DNA from: DATACZ01 sp036258795
GTDB taxonomy: Bacteria > Actinomycetota > CADDZG01 > JAHWKV01
Reading direction: 5' to 3'
DNA: 7,521 nt
NCBI GenBank assembly: GCA_036258795.1
Contig: DATACZ010000022.1
Location: 1 to 7,521 of the forward strand
Of this stretch, positions 1-4,938 are shown in pieces (positions within the stretch are counted from its first letter, which is position 1; every line of letters starts with the position of its first letter). A model generated the notes under the pieces. It saw only the letters and a program-made list of their open reading frames with translations, had not been told where the DNA came from and searched no databases. A program made the translations under genes and the position numbers.

Positions 1-1100
1 TTTGCGTTTTGCTCGACGGTTTGGAGCAGGCGCCTCTTGGAGCCACGCTCGGGGACCCGGATGCTGACGGGCGCGCCCCGCCGGCCCGAGAGCCAGCTCT
101 CCAGCAGCTCAGCCGTCGCCGGAGTCACGGTCACGAGCACCGTCCTTGGGATCTCCTGCTGATCGGAGTAGAGGTTCTCGATGAAGGAGTCGATCAATTC
201 CGCGTCGGTCAGAGCCTCGACCTTATCGACGATAAAGCCCTTTCTGCCCACCACCCGCCCGGCCCGCACGAAGAAGACCTGGAAGGACGCCTCCAGCTCA
301 TCGCCCCAAAAAGCAATGGCATCGAAGTCTTCCTTGCGGGATCCCACCATCTCTTGCTTCTCGATGACCCGCATCACCGCCGCCAGCTGGTCGCGAGCCC
401 TCGCCGCCTGCTCGAACTCCATCCTCGAGGAGGCCTCCTCCATCCTCTTCTTGAGGTCCTTGATGATCGGCTCGTGGTCGCCGTCCAGAAAGGCGCAAAA
501 ACTCCTCACTATTTCCAGGTGCTCCTCGGGGGACACCGCTCCCACACAGGGTCCCGAGCATCGATTTATGTGGTAAAGGAGGCACGGCCGGTTGGAACGG
601 GCTGCCCGATCGAAGACCCCCTTGGTGCAGGTGCGGATCGGGAAGACCCTTAGGAGCAGATCTAGGGTCTCCCGAATCGCGTAGGCGTGGGTGTAGGGGC
701 CGAAGTACAGGTCACCCCTCTTCTTCTTCCCGCGGGTCACCAGCGCCCTGGGGATGGGCTCAGCAAATGAGACCGCCAGGTAGGGGTATGACTTGTCGTC
801 CCTGTAGCGAACGTTGAACCTTGGACGGTGCTGTTTGATGAGGCTGACCTCCAGCTGCAGCGCCTCGACCTCGTTTGCGGTCATGATCCATTCGACCTCC
901 GCTGCCGCGGTGAGCATGGAGGAGGATCGTCGGTTGAGGCCGGCGTTGAAGTAGCTGGGTACCCGGTGCTTCAAGCTCTTTGCCTTGCCCACATAGATCA
1001 CCCGGCCACGGGAGTCGCGGAACAGGTAGACCCCGGCGGAGTCGGGTATATCTGCGGTGGCCGGTCGCCAGCTGGGTGAACTCGCCATCTCTCCCATCAT
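1..1100 (-). CDS. uvrC: UvrABC excinuclease subunit C, N-terminal two thirds (partial)
   Basis: UvrC makes the dual incision in nucleotide excision repair after UvrA and UvrB have marked the lesion; it acts in the cytoplasm. The 366 visible residues give the N-terminal order of the family. A GIY-YIG nuclease domain spans about 21-105 (GVYLFRD at 23, VIYVGKA at 34, catalytic-type Arg46 in LKHR, Glu84 in LQLEVSLIK, then RDDKSYPY). Four cysteines, C158, C173, C181 and C185, match the known 4Fe-4S ligands. A UVR (UvrB-binding) helix pair lies at about 211-242. The RNase H-like nuclease and HhH domains lie beyond the window edge. The start is uncertain: ATG at 1100, 1097 and 1088 are in frame, none has a well-spaced Shine-Dalgarno, and the frame stays open upstream. 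A Pro at 48 (HRVPSYF) replaces the Arg or Ser often seen there. The gene diverges from the plus-strand holin-like operon. Identity is near certain; the exact start is not. Confidence 0.97.
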   Translation of the reverse strand, partial: MMGEMASSPSWRPATADIPDSAGVYLFRDSRGRVIYVGKAKSLKHRVPSYFNAGLNRRSSSMLTAAAEVEWIMTANEVEALQLEVSLIKQHRPRFNVRYRDDKSYPYLAVSFAEPIPRALVTRGKKKRGDLYFGPYTHAYAIRETLDLLLRVFPIRTCTKGVFDRAARSNRPCLLYHINRCSGPCVGAVSPEEHLEIVRSFCAFLDGDHEPIIKDLKKRMEEASSRMEFEQAARARDQLAAVMRVIEKQEMVGSRKEDFDAIAFWGDELEASFQVFFVRAGRVVGRKGFIVDKVEALTDAELIDSFIENLYSDQQEIPRTVLVTVTPATAELLESWLSGRRGAPVSIRVPERGSKRRLLQTVEQNA

Positions 1101-1140
1101 GTTAGCCGGGGGCCGGGATTGGACTGTATGCCTTTCGCTA

Positions 1141-1153
1141 GGCCCTCAGGGCC
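1141..1153. repeat. Short perfect inverted repeat in the divergent intergenic region
   Basis: GGCCC-TCA-GGGCC is a perfect 5-bp dyad with a 3-nt spacer, 40 bp upstream of the uvrC start candidate at 1100 and 160 bp upstream of the holin-like gene. It has no T-tract on either side and lies between divergent genes, so a terminator role is unlikely. It could be an operator or simply chance in GC-rich DNA. The repeat is seen directly; any function is a guess. Confidence 0.35.
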
Positions 1154-1169
1154 CCAAGCCGAGCCGGTC

Positions 1170-1195
1170 GTTTCGTCCCGACTTGGTAAGGGAAT
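1170..1195 (+). promoter_or_regulatory. Candidate SigB-like (general stress) promoter
   Basis: GTTTCG at 1170-1175 and GGGAAT at 1190-1195 are separated by 14 bp. This fits the established SigB-family pattern (GTTT at -35, GGGWAW at -10, spacer 12-14). It points toward the holin-like/DUF3618 operon and would give a leader of roughly 110 nt before the ATG at 1314. I saw no better SigA-type pair in the gap. The match is by eye on short motifs, so a chance hit is possible. Confidence 0.4.
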
Positions 1196-1281
1196 AGCAC
1201 TTCACCACCGAGTAAAGCTGCTTTTGGACCCGGTTCCACGTATGGACCAATGTGGGTGAACGGAGGGTCGGTTCGAAGTCC

Positions 1282-1300
1282 AGATCATCCCCAATGATCT
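1282..1300 (+). repeat. Perfect 7-bp inverted repeat abutting the ribosome binding site
   Basis: AGATCAT (1282-1288) and ATGATCT (1294-1300) are exact reverse complements around the loop CCCCA. The right arm ends one base before the start of the AGGAGGT Shine-Dalgarno at 1302. With a 2-nt bulge, TCC at 1279-1281 could also pair with GGA at 1303-1305, which would bury part of the Shine-Dalgarno. In RNA this is a hairpin that could limit ribosome access; in DNA it is a 19-bp dyad suited to a dimeric repressor. The sequence does not distinguish the two. Confidence 0.55.
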
Positions 1301-1301
1301 C

Positions 1302-1308
1302 AGGAGGT
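1302..1308 (+). promoter_or_regulatory. Shine-Dalgarno AGGAGGT of the holin-like gene
   Basis: A near-perfect anti-16S match lies 5 nt before the ATG at 1314. It decides the start over the internal in-frame ATG at 1458 (Met49), which lies after the low-complexity N-terminal stretch and has a weaker upstream sequence. Confidence 0.85.
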
Positions 1309-1313
1309 ATCTG

Positions 1314-2036
1314 ATGTCTGTTGTTGAGCCAGCAGGCGGCGAATCGCAGGCCGAAGGAACGGTCGCGAGCGGCGGACCGCCCGAGCCAGCGTCTGGAGGC
1401 GAAGCGGAGATTCAGCAGGTGAAAGAGGCCGCAGACGGCGGTTCGCAGGAAGACGTAATGGGCGGCGGCGATCCACGCGACAAAGACATTAAGGAGTTGC
1501 TGAAAGAACTCGGCCAGGGCGTCACCACCCTGCTTCGCCAGGAGATTGAGCTGATCAAGGCCGAGCTGGCGGAGAAGACCGATGCCGTAAGGGACGAGGT
1601 CCAGGACACGATCACCGAGGTCCGGCTGGAGCTGGAGGTCGCCAAGGCTGAGCTCGCGGAAGCCGGCAAGAAGGCTGGCGTGGGTGCCGGACTGTTCGGG
1701 ACGGCTGGTCTGCTTGGCCTTGGAGCCTTTGGAGCTTTCACCGCCTGCCTCGTGGCCCTATTCTCACTGGCGATGCCGGTTTGGGTGGGCGCACTGCTGG
1801 TCACGCTCTTATACGGGGCAATAGGCGGGGGCCTCGCACTCGCCGGGCGCAAGCAGGTCAAGGAGGTGGATCTCCCGGTCCCGGAAACCGTAAAGCGGCT
1901 GAGAGCGCTGTTGGAGTCCGGCAAGACACGAGTTCAAAAGGAGGTTGCTCCAATTCCACAAGAGGTCGTGGAACCACTGAAAAACGTCAAGGAAGAGGCG
2001 CAGCAGGCGTGGCAACGGGGAGGTGAGAAGCCGTGA
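1314..2036 (+). CDS. Holin-X-like (Phage_holin_3_6 type) two-helix membrane protein
   Basis: The protein has 240 residues in four parts. A Gly/Glu/Ala-rich, probably disordered N-terminus covers 1-50. A charged, probably coiled-coil helix at about 57-118 contains the run KELLKELGQGVTTLLRQEIE. A Gly/Ala/Leu-rich hairpin of two membrane segments follows at about 121-150 and 153-178, with a short turn near MPVW. A charged tail rich in Lys, Glu and Val covers 180-240. This layout matches the actinobacterial putative holin-X family, usually annotated 'phage holin family protein', although the members are chromosomal and their role is unproven. No lysin, portal, terminase or integrase is nearby, so lysis is not supported. 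The gene overlaps the next start by GTGA, so the two are translationally coupled. Likely an inner-membrane protein with envelope or stress function (inference). Confidence 0.8.
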   Translation: MSVVEPAGGESQAEGTVASGGPPEPASGGEAEIQQVKEAADGGSQEDVMGGGDPRDKDIKELLKELGQGVTTLLRQEIELIKAELAEKTDAVRDEVQDTITEVRLELEVAKAELAEAGKKAGVGAGLFGTAGLLGLGAFGAFTACLVALFSLAMPVWVGALLVTLLYGAIGGGLALAGRKQVKEVDLPVPETVKRLRALLESGKTRVQKEVAPIPQEVVEPLKNVKEEAQQAWQRGGEKP

Positions 2037-2344
2037 GCGACGATGTTGCTCGAGATCCGGACCAGATCCGCGAGGAGATCAAGGAGACGACTGCCCGCCT
2101 AAGTGAGTCGATAGAGGCTGTTGCCTACAAGAAGTCCCATATAAAGGAAGAAGCGGCCGAGGTAGTCAAGGAGAAACGCAAGGAGACAAAGCAGGAGCTG
2201 ACTCACGCTCTCTCTGATGTGGCCTCGAGGGCGAAAGAGATGGTGGTGGAGACCAAGGACGCGGTGAGCTCGAAGGTGGCCAGCATCCTTCCCAAGAAAA
2301 AGGATGACGAAGAATCATCCGGCACACCGGAAGAGGACGGCTGA
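2033..2344 (+). CDS. DUF3618-type small charged helical protein
   Basis: This 103-residue protein starts with GTG at 2033, inside the stop of the preceding gene (GTGA overlap), with a strong Shine-Dalgarno-like GGGGAGGTGA at 2017-2026. Residues about 7-40 (DPDQIREEIKETTARLSESI, then AVAYKK) fit the DUF3618 N-terminal pattern of a helix with conserved IR-EI and L positions. Residues 38-86 form a Lys/Glu/Ala/Val-rich amphipathic helix that resembles LEA-like proteins in composition. The tail 88-103 is acidic and probably disordered. I see no membrane segment, although some family members have one near the C-terminus. In actinobacteria DUF3618 proteins are commonly encoded next to holin-X-like proteins, so a physical partnership at the membrane is plausible. 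The biochemical function is unknown. Family assignment is by motif recognition only. Confidence 0.75.
   Translation: MSDDVARDPDQIREEIKETTARLSESIEAVAYKKSHIKEEAAEVVKEKRKETKQELTHALSDVASRAKEMVVETKDAVSSKVASILPKKKDDEESSGTPEEDG
2315..2334 (-). terminator. Possible terminator of the dioxygenase gene, inside the DUF3618 frame
   Basis: TCCGG (2318-2322) and CCGGA (2327-2331) form a perfect stem with a 4-nt CACA loop. The stem extends by two more pairs after an A-A mismatch. On the minus strand it lies 12 nt past the dioxygenase stop and is followed by a T-rich run including CCTTTTTCTT at about 2295-2304. The T-tract is interrupted and offset from the stem, so this would be a weak intrinsic terminator. 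Confidence 0.3.
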
Positions 2345-2365
2345 CCTTACCTCTGGCGCGTAAGG
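2345..2365 (+). terminator. Possible weak terminator hairpin after the DUF3618 stop
   Basis: CCTTAC (2345-2350) and GTAAGG (2360-2365) are exact reverse complements with a 9-nt loop, starting immediately after the TGA at 2342-2344. A second GTAAGG at 2390-2395 offers an alternative partner. The sequence after the first stem is GCCTCTCT rather than a T-tract, so intrinsic termination would be inefficient. The stem lies within the 3' end of the opposing dioxygenase gene and includes its stop codon. Confidence 0.3.
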
Positions 2366-3273
2366 GCCTCTCTGGGGTCCGGCAGCGGGGTAAGGATCTT
2401 CTCGAGCTTTGGCCGCAGCGGCTCATAGTTGGGAGGAAGCGCCAGGGACTGTCCCAGTGACTCGGCCGGCTCATCGACGGTGAAGCCCGGGCCGATGGTG
2501 GCGATCTCGAACAAAACCCCGGACGGCTCCCTGAAGTAGATCGACCGGAAATAAAAGCGGTCGATGATGGGCGTCACATGAGCGCCTCCTGCCACCGCTC
2601 GTCTGCGCCACTCGGGGTGCTGCTCCATTGGCGAGGCCCAAGCAATGTGGTGGACAGTGCCTGCACCGCTCATCCCCCGGCCTGGGGCTCGATCGTAGAT
2701 GTAGAAGGAGCCCCTGTTTTCCCCACGGCGCTCCCACACCGAATCCGATTTGGCCTCGAACCCTAGAGTCTCGCTTAGGAATGTGGCGCTCCGGTCGGGA
2801 GAGAAGTGATAGGCGCGCACGGAGTCGAAACCTTGCAGCGCCAGCTCCTTGGGAATCTCGGGATGGTCGGCGATTAGGGGCTCGTCGGTCGTCTCCCGCA
2901 CTCTTAGCTCCAGGTCCAGCCCCTCCGGGTCCGTGAATCGCAGACTTGCGTCCTCCCGGTTGCTATCGATTCCCGCCTGGGCTAGGCGCTCCTTCCAGAA
3001 GCGCAGGGCTTCCTCGGAGGCCACGCGCCACACGATGCGGTGAATCATCCCCGCGCCTGCTTGACCCGGCGAGGCTCCGGGATACTCGAAGAAAGTGAGA
3101 TCCGAGCCCGGGCTGCCGGTTTCGTCGGCGTAGAAAAGGTGGTAGACGGTGGGATCGTCCTGATTGACTGACTTCTTGACCAGTCTCAGGCCGAGGGTGC
3201 CGGCATAGAACCTTACGTTTGTGGGTGCATCGCCCGTGATGGCGGTGATGTGGTGGATTCCTTCGAGTCTCAA
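2347..3273 (-). CDS. Two-domain VOC-superfamily ring-cleaving dioxygenase (MhqO/PcpA-like)
   Basis: The protein has 308 residues, close to the roughly 310 usual for this family, and contains two VOC (glyoxalase/extradiol dioxygenase) modules at about 4-126 and 149-262. The residues that would bind the catalytic Fe(II) are present: His8 in GIHHITAI, His209 in TVHHIAWA and Glu256 in LFEIAT. They correspond in order and spacing to the His-His-Glu ligands known in PcpA (H11, H227, E276). Such enzymes open hydroquinone- or catechol-type rings; the substrate here is unknown. I chose the TTG at 3273 because AAAGGGGT lies a few bases upstream and relatives begin a few residues before the IHHIT motif. 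A longer frame reaches a TTG at 3378 that overlaps the upstream stop, but its 35 extra residues look non-coding. The gene lies downstream of the membrane protein on the same strand. Detoxification of quinones is plausible, not shown. Confidence 0.87.
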   Translation of the reverse strand: MRLEGIHHITAITGDAPTNVRFYAGTLGLRLVKKSVNQDDPTVYHLFYADETGSPGSDLTFFEYPGASPGQAGAGMIHRIVWRVASEEALRFWKERLAQAGIDSNREDASLRFTDPEGLDLELRVRETTDEPLIADHPEIPKELALQGFDSVRAYHFSPDRSATFLSETLGFEAKSDSVWERRGENRGSFYIYDRAPGRGMSGAGTVHHIAWASPMEQHPEWRRRAVAGGAHVTPIIDRFYFRSIYFREPSGVLFEIATIGPGFTVDEPAESLGQSLALPPNYEPLRPKLEKILTPLPDPREALTRQR

Positions 3274-3374
3274 GGTGGCACCCCTTTCGGCTGATTCTCG
3301 CCTATCGGTAACTCGGGCTTTGTGACCATTATTCCGCCATAGGTAGGCCGGCAATCCAGCTATGGACCTGCCTA
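3274..3374. other. Intergenic gap with an imperfect hairpin
   Basis: This 101-bp gap separates the membrane-protein stop from the dioxygenase start. It holds TCCA-GCTA-TGGA (3355-3366), which extends on the minus strand with one bulge to about 7 pairs, and an outer ATAGG (3339-3343)/CCTAT (3371-3375) pair. No T-tract follows, so it is not a convincing terminator; an attenuator or RNA processing site is possible. I could not identify a convincing promoter for the dioxygenase gene here. Confidence 0.3.
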
Positions 3375-4892
3375 TCAAAAATTTCTAACGTCGATCCCGA
3401 TCTTCGGGAGCAGCTCCGTGACGGGTTGTTGTCGAAAGCTTGCACGTACCGCCAACGGGTCTGTCCCGGGAACAGGGTCGCAGCGCGATAGATGCTCCGT
3501 CCCGATGTCACAAGGCACATTGCCGGCACCCACTATCAACATTTGTCTCCTCTGGGTTCGTCGCTCTTCGAGCAACCTCCAAGTACGTCGCTCATAGCGT
3601 GGGTTGAGGGTCTCGAACTTTTCGTAACCGAGCGTTCCGCACGCATAAGGAGCGGTGGAGTTGAAGCCGTAAACAACAAGCTTGACCGAGGAAGACTCGA
3701 CGATGCGGGACAACATTCGGCATTCCTCGAGGATCTTGGGAACGGGATCGGCCGGGATGATGGGGAACGTCTCATTGACCGCGATGGCCCGATCGACGTC
3801 ACGTCCCACCTCCGCAGTTCTGCCTGCAAACGAAACCACCGCCAGAACGGTTATCGAAAGTGCAGTGACCAGCAGCGTCCTGTCCTTCCACCTCGGGGCC
3901 CACACCTCGCTGGCCAGGACGAACAGCACAGCTGAAAGGTACGGAAGGGCGATATACAGGCGCGTATAGGAGAAAAAGACCGAGCTGGTTCCATCGGCGG
4001 CTTTGTCCAAACCCAAGGAGGCCAGCGGCAGAGCAACAGCGGCCGCCCCTGCCAAGGCGTGGGCACGGCGGCGTGACGCGATAAGAGCTGTTGCCGGCAG
4101 GGCCAGCGCGGCCACCGCAACCACTGGAGACTTGAGGAACCAGAAACCCAGGTAGCCCAGGTGGCGGCCTAAGTGAAGAAAGGCCTCTGTGAGGGCCTCA
4201 CGGGAGTAGGCGAACTTCGGATCGGGATGAAACCGGTATGCGGGGTGAGTGGAATAGAAATATTGGTTGAAGACCAGGTAACCGCCTCCCAGGGCCAGAC
4301 CTGCCAGTAACCACCTTGGCGCCCTGCGCTCCCCTAGCATCAGATAGGCGACCAGTGGAGCGGTCAGCAACGCCGAAGTTTGGTTCAGGCCAAATGCCAG
4401 ACCGGCAAGGAGGCCGGCCAAGAGCAGGCCTGCCGGTTTCTTACTTGGGGCCAATCCGAAAAAGACGGCCAAGGTCGCTACGAAGATGCCTGGTGTCAAT
4501 CCATGTGGAATGCCGCCCAGCATCGAAAACTCGTTGGTCAGCGTCAGGGGAAGGGCCGCTATTACCAGGCCAGCAAGCCATGCCTTCCGCCTCCAGGCGG
4601 CGAGCAACAGCAACACCCAAGGGACGGTGATGAGCCCAACGGAGGCGATCGGCAGGGCATGGTAAGGCTGCACACCCACCCGAAGGAGAGGAGCGGCCAG
4701 CAGCGCCTCGCCGCTGGAGAGATAACTTTGGCCCGGGAACGAGGGCTCTCGGAAAAACCCTTCGGCATACTCTCGGGCGGAGTACCAGAGGAGGGCTTGG
4801 TCGGGATCCGTGTACCTGAAGAAGAACCGGCGGAGAAGAAAGACCCGATCGGCCGCAAGCATTGCTAGCATTGCAGCCGTACAGGCTGCCAA
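3375..4892 (-). CDS. Polytopic membrane protein, GT-C glycosyltransferase-like
   Basis: About 505 residues from the TTG at 4892. The first hydrophobic segment begins at once (MAACTAAMLAMLAADRVFLL), followed by a roughly 55-residue loop that opens with YTDPDQALLWYSAREYAEGF. Some ten further hydrophobic segments follow, then a soluble C-terminal domain of about 145 residues with four cysteines. An acidic D-x-D-like pair (Asp29, Asp31) in the first extracytoplasmic loop after TM1 is the arrangement known for GT-C enzymes, which move sugars from polyprenyl-phosphate donors to acceptors outside the membrane. Donor and acceptor cannot be read here, and a non-enzymatic membrane protein remains possible. 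The start is uncertain: ATG at 4871 is an alternative, and the frame stays open upstream into uvrA as far as 5093, where uvrA codon constraint explains it. The best Shine-Dalgarno faces a GTA at 4910. The gene follows uvrA by 46 nt, suggesting co-transcription. Confidence 0.65.
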   Translation of the reverse strand: MAACTAAMLAMLAADRVFLLRRFFFRYTDPDQALLWYSAREYAEGFFREPSFPGQSYLSSGEALLAAPLLRVGVQPYHALPIASVGLITVPWVLLLLAAWRRKAWLAGLVIAALPLTLTNEFSMLGGIPHGLTPGIFVATLAVFFGLAPSKKPAGLLLAGLLAGLAFGLNQTSALLTAPLVAYLMLGERRAPRWLLAGLALGGGYLVFNQYFYSTHPAYRFHPDPKFAYSREALTEAFLHLGRHLGYLGFWFLKSPVVAVAALALPATALIASRRRAHALAGAAAVALPLASLGLDKAADGTSSVFFSYTRLYIALPYLSAVLFVLASEVWAPRWKDRTLLVTALSITVLAVVSFAGRTAEVGRDVDRAIAVNETFPIIPADPVPKILEECRMLSRIVESSSVKLVVYGFNSTAPYACGTLGYEKFETLNPRYERRTWRLLEERRTQRRQMLIVGAGNVPCDIGTEHLSRCDPVPGTDPLAVRASFRQQPVTELLPKIGIDVRNF

Positions 4893-4918
4893 TATCCGGC
4901 GAGCCCTTACCCCTGCAG

Positions 4919-4925
4919 TCCTCCC
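4919..4925 (-). promoter_or_regulatory. Shine-Dalgarno-like GGGAGGA upstream of the membrane-protein gene
   Basis: On the minus strand GGGAGGA lies just past the uvrA stop (4939-4941). Eight bases later, at ideal spacing, the membrane-protein frame has GTA (4908-4910) followed by AGG GCT CGC CGG. A start there would put a basic stretch (RARR) directly before the first membrane helix, as the positive-inside rule predicts. GTA is not an accepted start codon, and the nearest ordinary one is the TTG at 4892. Confidence 0.5.
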
Positions 4926-4938
4926 GGGCCTGGGCTCG

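Noticed and set aside
1123..1128. TACAGT on the minus strand as a -10 box for uvrC
   Set aside because: It fits TAnnnT and lies about 22 nt before ATG 1100, but no -35 box of any quality lies at 16-18 bp; too weak to annotate.
1232..1248. Imperfect dyad GGTTCCACGTATGGACC
   Set aside because: The arms match only with a bulged base and short 4-bp core; not distinguishable from chance.
1255..1277. LexA/SOS box, suggested by GTTCGA near a DNA repair gene
   Set aside because: The actinobacterial box needs TCGAAC and GTTCGA 4 nt apart; here only TGAAC occurs, 9 nt from GTTCGA, so only one half-site is credible.
1265..1295. tRNA-like T-loop sequence GGTTCGAAGTCC
   Set aside because: The flanking bases do not form a T-stem, there is no matching acceptor strand upstream and no anticodon arm in the expected place.
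1314..2036. Prophage lysis cassette based on the holin-like protein
   Set aside because: No endolysin, structural, integrase or terminase gene is present, the neighbours are chromosomal, and this holin-X-like family is common in actinobacterial chromosomes.
3314..3345. Promoter for the dioxygenase gene (TTGCCG with TAATGG on the minus strand)
   Set aside because: Spacing is 17 bp but the -10 box matches the consensus at only two positions; co-transcription from upstream is as likely.
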